From the NCBI RefSeq assembly GCF_017592335.1, contig NZ_JACNMP010000007.1, positions 62,001 to 126,000 of the forward strand: a stretch of DNA of 64,000 nt, in the 5' to 3' direction. A model generated the notes under the pieces. It had not been told where the DNA came from. It made no database searches and was given only the letters and a program-made list of their open reading frames with translations. The DNA is from Pseudaestuariivita rosea. Its GTDB lineage: Bacteria > Pseudomonadota > Alphaproteobacteria > Rhodobacterales > Rhodobacteraceae. The position numbers and the translations under genes are program-made. Numbering within the stretch: position 1 is the first letter of the stretch; each line of letters opens with the position of its first letter. This document shows positions 54,459 to 63,277 of this stretch, piece after piece.

Positions 54459-56479
54459 GACGCCATGCGCCTTTCCTGCTGGCAGCGCTGCTTTTTGCGG
54501 GCGCGGCGCTGCGGGATGCGGGGGACCGGTGGGTCGACCGCACGGTTCTGCCGCCGCTGACGCCCGATACCTCGGTCGAGGTGCGGGATCGTGATGGCGA
54601 CCTGCTGCGCGCCTATACGGTGGCAGATGGGCTGTGGCGGCTTGGTGTGACCACCGATCAGGTTGATCCTGACTACATCGCAATGCTGGTCGCCTATGAG
54701 GACAAGCGGTTCTATCGCCATAGTGGTGTCGATCCGGTGGCGATGGCGCGGGCGGCATGGCAGGCGGTTTGGGCGGGCGAGGTTGTGTCGGGCGCCTCGA
54801 CCCTGACGATGCAGGTCGCAAGGTTGCTTGAGGATGGGCCGACCGGCGAATGGCAGGGCAAGCTGCGCCAGATCCGGTTGGCCCTTGCGCTGGAACGACG
54901 TCTGGATAAATCCGAAATCCTGCAGCTTTATCTGACCCTTGCGCCCTATGGCGGGAATATCGAAGGGGTGCGTGCGGCCTCCTATAGCTATTTCGGCAAG
55001 GAACCGCGCCGCCTGACACCGGCACAGGCCGCGTTGCTGATCGCTCTGCCGCAATCGCCCGAGGCGCGCAGACCTGATCGCAACCCCGGTCTGGCATTGA
55101 CTGCCCGCAACCGCGTTCTGACCCGCATTGTCGATGATCCGACCGTGATCGAAGCGGCCTTGACCGAACGCATCCCCGACCGCCGCCGTCCGTTCCCTGC
55201 ATTGGCGCCACATCTGGCCGATCGTGCGTTGGCGTCCCATCCTACAAAGCTACGCCACTCCCTGACGGTTGATGCGGATCTGCAGCGCCGCCTTCAGGTA
55301 CTGGCGGCCAAAGCTGTACGCCCCCACGGTGACCGCGTCTCGATTGCGATGATGGTGTTGGACCACCAGACGGGGCAAGTGATGGCCAGTGTCGGGTCTG
55401 CCGCCTATCGCCCCGACAAACGCCAGGGGCATGTGGATATGACACGCGCACTGCGGTCGCCCGGATCGACGCTGAAACCATTGGTCTATGCCATGGCCTT
55501 TGATCAGGGCCTGGCGCATCCCGAAACGATTATCGCCGATATTCCACGGGATTTCGATGGCTATGCCCCGCAGAACTTTGACGGTGAATACAGGGGCGAG
55601 TTGCGCGTCCGCTCGGCCCTGCAACAATCGCTGAACACAACGACCGTTGTCCTGACCGAGGCAATAGGCCCCAATCGCCTGATCGGCCAGTTGCGCCGTA
55701 CCGGGGCCAGCCCCGTTATTCCGGGTGGTAAGCCGGGTTTGGCCGTGTCGTTGGGTGGCATCGGCCTGACGATGGAGGATTTGGTCCAGCTTTATGCAGC
55801 CCTTGCCAATGGCGGTCAGTCGGTGCCGCTGATCTGGCAGATGGATCAGCCTGTGCCCGATACGGCCCGTGTGATGTCGCCCGAGGCCGCCTGGCATATC
55901 GGCGATATTCTGTCGGGTATCACGCCACCGCCCAATGCGCCGCGTGATAAGGTCGCGTTCAAGACGGGCACGTCCTATGGTCACCGCGATGCCTGGGCTG
56001 TGGGCTATGACGGGCAGCATGTGGTCGCGATCTGGATGGGACGGCCCGATGGCACGCCGGTCCCGGGGGCATTCGGCGGTGATCTTGCTGCACCCTTGCT
56101 GTTCGAAGTCTTCGCCCGCATCAAACCCATTTATGACCCGCTGCCACCGCCACCGCCCGCGACTTTGATGGTCAGCACGGGGGAATTGCCCCAACCGCTG
56201 CAACGCTTCCGGGGCAGGGGCGATGCTGTTGCACGTGATCAGGGGGGGCCGGACATCGCATTTCCGCCCGACGGGTCAGTTGTGGAAACCGATGGCACGC
56301 TGTTTGCCAAGGTAGATGACGGTGCAGCCCCCTTTACCTGGATCGTGAACGGAGCACCGATGATCACCAGCGCGCGGGACCGCACCGTTGCGCTGAACGG
56401 TCTATCGCACGGGTTTCACACACTGGCTGTCATTGACGCGCAGGGCCGGTCCAGCCGCACGCAGATTGAGCTAAGATAG
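54455..56479 (+). CDS. pbpC: penicillin-binding protein 1C
   Basis: 674 residues. N-terminal membrane anchor (about residues 5-20). Glycosyltransferase GT51 domain with catalytic Glu in AYEDKRFYRHSGVD and GASTLTMQVARLL (about residues 88-120). Transpeptidase domain with Ser in SPGSTLKPLVYA (about residue 336), SLNT, and KTGTSYG (about residue 509). A C-terminal beta-rich BiPBP_C domain follows. Starts 4 bases inside the macroglobulin gene, and is thought to repair cell wall after breaches that expose the macroglobulin. Confidence 0.95.
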   Translation: MRRHAPFLLAALLFAGAALRDAGDRWVDRTVLPPLTPDTSVEVRDRDGDLLRAYTVADGLWRLGVTTDQVDPDYIAMLVAYEDKRFYRHSGVDPVAMARAAWQAVWAGEVVSGASTLTMQVARLLEDGPTGEWQGKLRQIRLALALERRLDKSEILQLYLTLAPYGGNIEGVRAASYSYFGKEPRRLTPAQAALLIALPQSPEARRPDRNPGLALTARNRVLTRIVDDPTVIEAALTERIPDRRRPFPALAPHLADRALASHPTKLRHSLTVDADLQRRLQVLAAKAVRPHGDRVSIAMMVLDHQTGQVMASVGSAAYRPDKRQGHVDMTRALRSPGSTLKPLVYAMAFDQGLAHPETIIADIPRDFDGYAPQNFDGEYRGELRVRSALQQSLNTTTVVLTEAIGPNRLIGQLRRTGASPVIPGGKPGLAVSLGGIGLTMEDLVQLYAALANGGQSVPLIWQMDQPVPDTARVMSPEAAWHIGDILSGITPPPNAPRDKVAFKTGTSYGHRDAWAVGYDGQHVVAIWMGRPDGTPVPGAFGGDLAAPLLFEVFARIKPIYDPLPPPPPATLMVSTGELPQPLQRFRGRGDAVARDQGGPDIAFPPDGSVVETDGTLFAKVDDGAAPFTWIVNGAPMITSARDRTVALNGLSHGFHTLAVIDAQGRSSRTQIELR

Positions 56480-56518
56480 ACATCTGCTCCTTAAGATATT
56501 TGTTGAACTAATGACCTC

Positions 56519-56592
56519 GCCCGGTGTGAAACACCGGGCCGCGCCGACCCGCCCCCCAGGGCGGCGCGTTTGCGCCACCCTCGGGTCGGCGC
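56519..56592. repeat. nested GC-rich palindromes between convergent genes
   Basis: GCCCGGTGT/ACACCGGGC (56519-56539), then GCGCCGACCCG (56541-56551) pairing with CGGGTCGGCGC (56582-56592) around an inner GGCGCGTTTGCGCC. The gap between pbpC and the exonuclease gene is otherwise empty. No T-run. It could serve as bidirectional terminator or a repeated palindromic element of this group of genomes. Confidence 0.55.
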
Positions 56593-56642
56593 TGCCCTTC
56601 GTTCTCGATTGCTTGGTTCTGGATGAATGATCAGCAAAACGA

Positions 56643-58064
56643 TCAGGCGTTCATATCCTCGACCAGGTTCTGGTGTTTGCGCATTTCGCCCAGAACGTCC
56701 CCGAATGTGTTGAACCCCTTTGCCTCAAGCATCGGGATCATCTTCTCAAAGACCTGGGCCGTGGCGACGGCATCGCCCATCGCCGTGTGGCGCAACTGGG
56801 CGGGAATGCGGATGCCCAACCGATCAGACAGCGCATCCAGAGTATGGGGGGACGATCCGCCAAACAGCGCGGCCGATAATAAAACGGTGTCAAAAACCGG
56901 ATGGTCGAACGTTTTGCCAATCCGCGCCTTGTGCCGATGCAGGAACGCCATGTCAAAAGGCGCGTTGTGGGCGACCAGGACGGCATCGCGGGCAAAGTGG
57001 TGAAATGACTTGCCTGCCTCATCGATCACCGGGGCGGTGGCCACCATGTCATCTGTTATACCATGCACCTTGCTGGAACTGGCGGGGATCGCCCGCCCCG
57101 GATTGACCAGTGTTTCAAATTTTTCGCCCGGTACGATCCGCCCTTTTACCATCCGCACGGCACCGATCTGCACGATTTCGTCCTTATGCGGCAAAAGCCC
57201 TGTGGTTTCGGTATCAAAGACCACATAGCAAAGATCGCGCAGGGCTTTGTCGTGAATATCGCAGCGCTTTTCACGCTCTATCAGGCTGAAATCATAGACC
57301 AGCGGGCGTTCGGCGCCTGGGCTGAGCGCCTCGGTCATATCCTCCATCGGTTCCAGCGTCAGCATATAGCTGCCATCCCGACCCATTGGGCGTATCACGG
57401 CATCATAATCGCGGCTGGATCGGCTATGCGCGGTAAAGGTGATGCGGGGCAGATCATCGGCTTTCAAGGCTTTCAGGGCCGTCTTGATCTCGGCCGCTTG
57501 CAGATAGTCGAAAAGATAGGCGTTCAAGCGCGCAGGCCCTTCGAAGGCCAGCAGGTCAGCCGCCTGACCATCGTAAAGTACGATCTGATGATTGGGATTC
57601 ACCAGAATGACGGCGATCGGGATATCGGACAGAATGGCTGTCAGGCGTTCTTTTTCGGCTTGCAGACTGGCGGTGCGTTCCGCAATCGTCTGAGCATTGT
57701 CCAGCGTCGCCGCGCTAAGCTGTTGTGTCATGGCCTGGGCTGCAGGGGCCAGATCGCCCAGATACTTCGCGGCATCCCTGTCGATTTCCTTATTGATCCC
57801 GGCATGGGCGCGGGCGCGCATTTCGGCAGCGATCCGTTCAATCGGCTTGGCAATGTTTTCGTCAAACAACAACCAAACGCCCGCAGTCAGCATCAGCGAC
57901 AGTAAACCGGCAAAAAGCGCGGTGAACAGAAACGCGGACGAGGCACCGGGGTCGCCATACTGCTGATAGCCAAGCCAGGCTGCGACGCCGGAAAAGACGA
58001 CCATGCCAGCAGCCAATGCGCAGAAAAACAGAAAAATGCGAAGGCGTAGACTTAGGTTCAACAT
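56643..58064 (-). CDS. membrane-anchored PAS-like DEDDh exonuclease
   Basis: 473 residues. Two N-terminal membrane helices (about residues 8-28 and 42-66) and a HAMP-like amphipathic region are followed by a PAS-like domain (AILSDIPIAVILVNPNHQIVLYDGQ, about 140-230). A C-terminal DnaQ-type 3'-5' exonuclease domain has Asp/Glu in VFDTETTGLLPHKDEIVQIGAV (about residue 285), Asp in HNAPFDMAFLHRH, and His/Asp in HTAMGDAVATA. All DEDDh residues are seen. Last gene of the symporter cluster, four bases after the 175-residue protein. An exonuclease fused to a sensor-like membrane unit is odd; the substrate might be nucleic acid or a nucleotide signal. Confidence 0.88.
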   Translation of the reverse strand: MLNLSLRLRIFLFFCALAAGMVVFSGVAAWLGYQQYGDPGASSAFLFTALFAGLLSLMLTAGVWLLFDENIAKPIERIAAEMRARAHAGINKEIDRDAAKYLGDLAPAAQAMTQQLSAATLDNAQTIAERTASLQAEKERLTAILSDIPIAVILVNPNHQIVLYDGQAADLLAFEGPARLNAYLFDYLQAAEIKTALKALKADDLPRITFTAHSRSSRDYDAVIRPMGRDGSYMLTLEPMEDMTEALSPGAERPLVYDFSLIEREKRCDIHDKALRDLCYVVFDTETTGLLPHKDEIVQIGAVRMVKGRIVPGEKFETLVNPGRAIPASSSKVHGITDDMVATAPVIDEAGKSFHHFARDAVLVAHNAPFDMAFLHRHKARIGKTFDHPVFDTVLLSAALFGGSSPHTLDALSDRLGIRIPAQLRHTAMGDAVATAQVFEKMIPMLEAKGFNTFGDVLGEMRKHQNLVEDMNA

Positions 58065-58068
58065 CGGC

Positions 58069-58596
58069 TCACACCTCGGCGCAGGCGGTCATCAGGACCG
58101 GATTGTCGGGCGGTATCGTCACCCAATTGGCATTGCGCAGGGCACCACTGTCGCTGAATTCAACACCCTGTACGATATCGGCCCGCCGCCCGTTGGCGCA
58201 GTCAAAGACAACAGGAACCTGTCGCACGGGTGCCCAACGTCCAAAGAGAAGCAGCGTGACCATCTTTTGGTCCGGGAAATCGGTGTTGGTGCGCGCGGTG
58301 CCCTGATCGACGGCGATAAAACGTGTCGTTTGCGGGAATACATATGTCCAGGGGCGATAAACGGCTGTTTCTTCAACGGTCTGGGCGACCACGATACCCT
58401 CAGGCAGCGCCTGTTCGGTACGGCTGTACCAGTTGTATTCAAGACTGATGGTCGTGCCCAGCATCGCAACCCCGGCCGAAATCGGAATCAACGATCGGGG
58501 TAGGCGGCCGCCCAGCATTTTGTTCAATAACATAACCATGCCTGCCGCAGCGAACCCGGCCGCAAAGGTTCCAATCAGTTCCAAAAACATAACCAT
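58069..58596 (-). CDS. unknown membrane-associated protein of the symporter cluster
   Basis: 175 residues, not recognised. Two N-terminal hydrophobic segments (about residues 5-25 and 36-52), the second ahead of a beta-rich, probably periplasmic domain of about 120 residues with two cysteines (VVFDCANGRRADIV and LMTACAEV). No catalytic motif. Located between the DUF294 protein (31-base gap) and the exonuclease (4-base gap), so probably part of the same signalling unit. Confidence 0.75.
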   Translation of the reverse strand: MVMFLELIGTFAAGFAAAGMVMLLNKMLGGRLPRSLIPISAGVAMLGTTISLEYNWYSRTEQALPEGIVVAQTVEETAVYRPWTYVFPQTTRFIAVDQGTARTNTDFPDQKMVTLLLFGRWAPVRQVPVVFDCANGRRADIVQGVEFSDSGALRNANWVTIPPDNPVLMTACAEV

Positions 58597-58627
58597 TTCC
58601 TCCCACCGGTCTGTTTGCAGACCGTCT

Positions 58628-60451
58628 TTATGTCAGTATGCCACGCCCCTGTGACAGCGCCGACTGCATTGTTCTTACCACAACAAAAGCGTTTCGTAGA
58701 TGACTTCGCTCAAAGTCCGATAACGTGCCCGGCGATAGAAAATTGTTCGGCGTCTTTCCCTTTTTGATCAGGGTGGCCTGATTTTCCAGCCGCGTCTGTG
58801 CGATCAGATCATAGGCATCCAGCAGATCACGCGCACCGCTTTTGCTGATGGCGCCTGCATCGCGGGCCGCGGTCAGACGGGCACGTGTGTTCACCGGCGT
58901 CAGCTGATGTTGTAGCGCATACATCCGGCCCAGATCGACGATGGGCACGACCCCGTTGTGTTTCATATCCAAGCGATGCTTGTGTTCGCCCGACCGCACC
59001 GTCGCAAAACCACGCAGCAGACCAAGGGGCGGCGTGTGTTTCAACGAATTCGACGCCATATGCGCGGTAAAGATCGAATTGCCAGCGGCCTGCTTCAGTG
59101 TTTCTTCCTGTAGATTGTCGAACAGACTGACGTCCCCGCCGATGGGGCGCAAATCGAACATGACCGAGGCCAGCATCTGCGCCTCGGGGTTTGGGGTGGC
59201 GATCCAACCGGCAAAGTATTCGCGCCAGACCTTTAAGGGCTGTCGCCAGCGCGGGTTCGTGGCCATCATATCGCCGGGGCAATAGACATAGCCGCATTGG
59301 TTCAACCCGTCGGACACGATCTTGGCCAGGGCGTCGAAATATTCAAAATCCGCCTCGGTTGCGTCATCGTGCAGAAACAGGCAATTGTCCTGATCTGACA
59401 CGCCCGTTTGTTCCTGTCGCCCCTGACTGCCGCAGGCCAGCCAAAGATAGGGCACAGGCGGGGGCCCAAGCTGGGCCTCGGCCATCTTCAGCAGGCGCCG
59501 TGTGACGGCATCAGCGATGTCGGTGATCAGGCGCGTGATCACATCATGCCTGTTGCCTGCCGCGACCAGTTGAACCAGCAGCCGTGGGATCTGGGCGGTG
59601 ACCTTGGCCATCGCCTCAACCGACGCCGCACCGGAAATGCCTTCGACAAACTGAACCGAACTCAGCGCCTGAAACCGCGTCAGATCGGTCTGCGTGATCA
59701 TCCCCACCAATTCGCCCGATTGCATGATGGGCAGGTGGCCCAGATTATGTTCCACCATCTTGTGCAAGACATCCGTGCCAAGCGCGTTCGAGGGCAGGGT
59801 GATCGGGTTTCGCGTCATAACCTGCGACACCGGTGTATCCAGGGGCAGCGCATCTGCAATGGCGCGATTGGTCAGATCGCGGATCGTTAAGATGCCCTCC
59901 AGCCCGTTTTCGCCCGGAATACAAAGGCAGGATATCCGCATATCGCGCATGATCTGCGCGGCCTGATGAATGGTCGTGCCGGGCGGACAGGTGATGGGGT
60001 TTTTCGCCATGATCTGATCCACCGTGATCGTTGTCAGATCGCTGGTCTTGGCATCGGTGGCTCGTGTGCGTGTAAAAAAGCGCTTGAACGCGGGTTGCGA
60101 CTTCATCAACTGATGAAAGCTGTCCGGGGCCAGGCGCAGCAATGTGCTGTCTTCGGTCGCATGGGCCGTGGTGACGGCCATACCGTCACGCATCAGACCG
60201 CGTTCCCCGAAAGAATTGCGCGGGCCCAGAACGCTGATCTGCACATCATTCTGATCGCGCACAGTGACCTGACCGCGCGTGATGACATAAAGCCCCGGCA
60301 TGGGTTCACCGGCATGATAGATCGCATCGCCCTGCGCAATGTCCAGCCGCTGCATCTGATCTGCAATCTGGGTCAGGGCATCGGTTGGCAGCCTGTCGTA
60401 GGGCTGCATGTTGCCAAGAAAGTCCGCTATTGCTTCGGTGCTTTGTGTCAT
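58628..60451 (-). CDS. cyclic-nucleotide-binding/CBS/DUF294 putative nucleotidyltransferase
   Basis: 607 residues. An N-terminal CAP_ED cyclic-nucleotide-binding domain (about 18-130, with GLYVITRGQVTV and FGERGLMRDGMAVTTAHA), a CBS-domain pair (about 148-265), a DUF294 nucleotidyltransferase-like domain with the signature ACGSQGRQEQTGVSDQDNCLF (about 342-362, polymerase-beta-like GS and DxD), and a helical DUF294 C-terminal domain. Cytosolic. Such genes accompany VC_2705-type symporters in many proteobacteria and probably link nucleotide level to transport control. Enzymatic activity has not been assigned as far as I know. Confidence 0.9.
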   Translation of the reverse strand: MTQSTEAIADFLGNMQPYDRLPTDALTQIADQMQRLDIAQGDAIYHAGEPMPGLYVITRGQVTVRDQNDVQISVLGPRNSFGERGLMRDGMAVTTAHATEDSTLLRLAPDSFHQLMKSQPAFKRFFTRTRATDAKTSDLTTITVDQIMAKNPITCPPGTTIHQAAQIMRDMRISCLCIPGENGLEGILTIRDLTNRAIADALPLDTPVSQVMTRNPITLPSNALGTDVLHKMVEHNLGHLPIMQSGELVGMITQTDLTRFQALSSVQFVEGISGAASVEAMAKVTAQIPRLLVQLVAAGNRHDVITRLITDIADAVTRRLLKMAEAQLGPPPVPYLWLACGSQGRQEQTGVSDQDNCLFLHDDATEADFEYFDALAKIVSDGLNQCGYVYCPGDMMATNPRWRQPLKVWREYFAGWIATPNPEAQMLASVMFDLRPIGGDVSLFDNLQEETLKQAAGNSIFTAHMASNSLKHTPPLGLLRGFATVRSGEHKHRLDMKHNGVVPIVDLGRMYALQHQLTPVNTRARLTAARDAGAISKSGARDLLDAYDLIAQTRLENQATLIKKGKTPNNFLSPGTLSDFERSHLRNAFVVVRTMQSALSQGRGILT

Positions 60452-60551
60452 CGCTTATCACCCGCCATCAATGGCCCCACTATGCGGATCAATCCCAGCA
60501 ATGAAAAGCCATTCCGCGCGACCCCGGTTCGTTGCCGGCGGGGCAGGCTGA

Positions 60552-61061
60552 TTATGACGCATCCCGATCCCAAGCACGCGCCTGATCCTTTGCATGAAGG
60601 TACGCCGCAAGCCAATCATTAATCTGGTGGCTGACCGTAAAAGCCGTTTGATATTGGAACATGTAAGAGGTCAGCGGTACGTTTGGCTCAGTACTGTCAG
60701 ATGTCAGCATAATACGGGCGGTTGAGCCCCGTTCCGCCCAGGGTGGTTCCAGAACGGCGCGGGTATCAGGTGTCAGCATGATCTGCTGCTTCGTGCTGGA
60801 CAACAGCCGACGCTGATCAATGATCACATGGTCGTCTGCGGCAACAAAGTGAATGACCGCACGTTCACCGGCCATTACCATGGTGCCGATCATGACAAGA
60901 CTTCCGACCGAGCCGATCACTGTTACAACAGTGTTGTTCGCATAAATGCCCGCAAACAGGCAAACACCAAAGAAGGCAACCGTGATCCCCAAAACCAATA
61001 GAACAATCCACGACAGATGCCAAAGCACCAGCTGTTCCGGGGTATTCTTGGCGATATTCAT
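60552..61061 (-). CDS. unknown two-helix membrane protein of the symporter cluster
   Basis: 169 residues from the ATG at 61059-61061 (AAGG seven bases upstream; a TTG at 61082 is an alternative). Two transmembrane helices (about residues 15-40 and 44-62), then a soluble domain with strands (HVIIDQRRLLSSTKQQIMLT) that looks like a PH-like or DUF2244-type pattern, and a C-terminal amphipathic helix. I do not recognise it. It lies between the symporter and the DUF294 gene and is separated from the symporter by strong hairpins. Confidence 0.75.
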   Translation of the reverse strand: MNIAKNTPEQLVLWHLSWIVLLVLGITVAFFGVCLFAGIYANNTVVTVIGSVGSLVMIGTMVMAGERAVIHFVAADDHVIIDQRRLLSSTKQQIMLTPDTRAVLEPPWAERGSTARIMLTSDSTEPNVPLTSYMFQYQTAFTVSHQINDWLAAYLHAKDQARAWDRDAS

Positions 61062-61084
61062 AAAGTGGCCTTCTGAAACCAAAA

Positions 61085-61143
61085 CATCCTGCCTGAAAAA
61101 CAGGCAGGATGCCGTGAGTGGTCGGGCCCGATGGCAGGCCCGA
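61085..61143 (-). terminator. tandem hairpins after the symporter gene
   Basis: An 11-bp stem CATCCTGCCTG/CAGGCAGGATG (61085-61111, loop of 5) is followed on the minus strand by TTTTGGTTTC. A second stem TCGGGCC/GGCCCGA lies at 61122-61143. The first is a good intrinsic terminator and partly separates the symporter from the genes downstream. Confidence 0.7.
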
Positions 61144-61151
61144 TCAGTATC

Positions 61152-62942
61152 TTAGTGATCGGCGGCCGCAGCACTTGCACCGCGTGGGATGCGGACGCTT
61201 TCGACCAGATCCTGAACCTCTTGTGGGGGTTCCTCAGTCATCGAAGACACGATGAAGGCTGTGGCAAAGTTCAGAACCGCACCGATTGGGCCAAAGGCTA
61301 GGGGCGAGATGCCGAACAGGTGGTTGACCGCAGTGTTTTCCAGCAGGTTTGTGCCCGGAATGAACAGGATCCCCAGATAGGTGAACAGATAGGCCAGTGT
61401 GACCAGAAGGCCGACCAGCATACCTGCGATTGCACCGGCCGAGTTCACCCGCTTTGAGAAGATACCCATCATCAGGACCGGGAACAGCGTTGCTGCCGCC
61501 AGACCAAAGGCCAGCGCCACAACCTGGGCCGCAAAGCCCGGTGGATTCAGCCCCAGATAGGTCGCCAGAACAATCGCACCCGCCATCGACACCCGCGCCC
61601 AGAGAAGTTCGCTTTTCTCGGAAATCTCGGGGTTGAAGGTGCCTTTGATCAGGTCGTGGCTGATTGCCGAAGATATGGCCAGCAGCAGACCCGCCGCCGT
61701 TGATAGCGCGGCTGCCAGACCACCGGCCGCGATCAGGGCGATGACCCAGGGCGGCAGGTTGGCGATTTCAGGGTTGGCCAGCACAAGGATGTCGCGGTTA
61801 AACGTCACCAGTTCGTTGCCTTCCCAGCCACGCTGCGCCGCAAGGGCCTGCATTTCGGCATTCCCATCATTGTAGTACTGGATCATGCCGTCGCCGTTCT
61901 TGTCTTCGAACCGCAACAGACCTGTCTGAACCCAGTTTTCCATCCACTGATAGGTTTCTTCGGTTTCGATCTGCTGAACCGTGACCGCGTCACCATTGAC
62001 ACCGCCATTGGGCCACATCTGTTCGGTGATGTTCAAGCGGGCCATCGCACCAACGGCAGGGGCCGTCAGGTACAAAAGCGCGATGAAGACCAGCGCCCAA
62101 CCGGCCGACCAGCGTGCGTCAGCAACCTTTGGCACAGTGAAAAAGCGGATGATCACGTGTGGCAGACCGGCAGTACCGATCATCAGCGACAGCGTGAACA
62201 GCGCCATATTCAGGGGCGAGGTCGCGGCGGTATACTGATTAAAGCCAAGTTCGGTCACGACCTGATCCAGCTTTGTCAGCAGTGGCAAGCCGGATTCGGT
62301 GTGGGTCGAAAACAGCCCCAGACCCGGGATCGGATTGCCTGTCAGCTGCAGCGAAATGAAGACCGCCGGAATGGTATAGGCGACGATCAGAACACAGTAC
62401 TGTGCGACCTGGGTGTAGGTGATGCCTTTCATCCCGCCCAGAACGGCGTACATGAAGACAACGCCGGACGCGATGAACAGACCCTGCCAGCTTTCGACTT
62501 CCAGAAAGCGGGAAAAAGCCACGCCGGCGCCGGTCATCTGACCGATCACATATGTGATCGAAATCACCAGCAGACAGATCACACCGACCACACGCGCGCT
62601 TGTGCTGTAGAAGCGGTCGCCGATAAATTCAGGCACGGTGAATTTGCCGAACTTCCGCAGATACGGGGCCAGCAGCAGCGCCATCAGCACATAGCCACCA
62701 GTCCAGCCCATCAGGAAGGACGAGTTATTATAGCCCACAAAGGCGATCAGACCGGCCATTGAAATGAACGACGCCGCAGACATCCAGTCTGCCGCCGTTG
62801 CCATCCCGTTCATGACCGGGTTCACACCACGCCCTGCGGCGTAGAATTCAGACGTTGATCCGGCGCGTGCCCAGATCGCGATGCCGATGTAAAGCGCAAA
62901 TGATGCGCCCACCACCAGCAGGTTTAGCATATACTGGTCCAT
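61152..62942 (-). CDS. sodium:solute symporter (VC_2705/ActP-like)
   Basis: 596 residues with about 13 membrane helices of the SSS family. N-terminal FYAAGRGVNPVMNGMATAADWMSAASFISMAG, then GKFTVPEFIGDRFYS and GGMKGITYTQVAQYCVL fit the acetate/monocarboxylate (ActP, VC_2705) branch. A hydrophilic insertion of about 80 residues (MWPNGGVNGDAVTVQQIET to MQALAAQRGWEGNELV) contains an EF-hand-like loop DKNGDGMIQYYN. Preceded by the small DUF4212 subunit (6-base gap), the known partner of this branch. It probably imports acetate, propionate or pyruvate with Na+; the substrate is inferred from the family. Confidence 0.92.
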   Translation of the reverse strand: MDQYMLNLLVVGASFALYIGIAIWARAGSTSEFYAAGRGVNPVMNGMATAADWMSAASFISMAGLIAFVGYNNSSFLMGWTGGYVLMALLLAPYLRKFGKFTVPEFIGDRFYSTSARVVGVICLLVISITYVIGQMTGAGVAFSRFLEVESWQGLFIASGVVFMYAVLGGMKGITYTQVAQYCVLIVAYTIPAVFISLQLTGNPIPGLGLFSTHTESGLPLLTKLDQVVTELGFNQYTAATSPLNMALFTLSLMIGTAGLPHVIIRFFTVPKVADARWSAGWALVFIALLYLTAPAVGAMARLNITEQMWPNGGVNGDAVTVQQIETEETYQWMENWVQTGLLRFEDKNGDGMIQYYNDGNAEMQALAAQRGWEGNELVTFNRDILVLANPEIANLPPWVIALIAAGGLAAALSTAAGLLLAISSAISHDLIKGTFNPEISEKSELLWARVSMAGAIVLATYLGLNPPGFAAQVVALAFGLAAATLFPVLMMGIFSKRVNSAGAIAGMLVGLLVTLAYLFTYLGILFIPGTNLLENTAVNHLFGISPLAFGPIGAVLNFATAFIVSSMTEEPPQEVQDLVESVRIPRGASAAAADH

Positions 62943-62948
62943 TACTCT

Positions 62949-63233
62949 TTACTCCTCATCCACGCCATATTGCTGGTCGATCTTGTTCATCCGCCAGGCG
63001 TAGAAAAAGATCAGTCCCAGGAAGACAAGGATTGACCCTTGTTGTGCAAACCAGAAGCCCAGATCGGTGCCCCCGATTGCGATGCCCGACAACATTGGGC
63101 GCAGCAGTATGCCAAATCCGAATGACACCAAGGCCCAAATGATCAGACAGATCACGATAAGCCTTAGATTTGCCGACCAGTACGAACTTGCGTCCTGTGC
63201 TGCCCCGGTTCGGTTTGAGGTTTGATCCGCCAT
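62949..63233 (-). CDS. DUF4212 small membrane subunit of the symporter
   Basis: 94 residues from the ATG at 63231-63233, preceded by GGGAGGA. Two transmembrane helices (about residues 27-46 and 61-83). Family motifs YWSANLRLIVICLIIWALVSFG and FWFAQQGSILVFLGLIFFYAWRMNKID are exact for DUF4212. Almost always encoded next to VC_2705-type symporters, presumably as an accessory subunit. The upstream gene is adk. Confidence 0.92.
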   Translation of the reverse strand: MADQTSNRTGAAQDASSYWSANLRLIVICLIIWALVSFGFGILLRPMLSGIAIGGTDLGFWFAQQGSILVFLGLIFFYAWRMNKIDQQYGVDEE

Positions 63234-63277
63234 GTGGCGCTCCTCCCTTTTCTCTCTGTTGGTTTTCCCCACATTCC

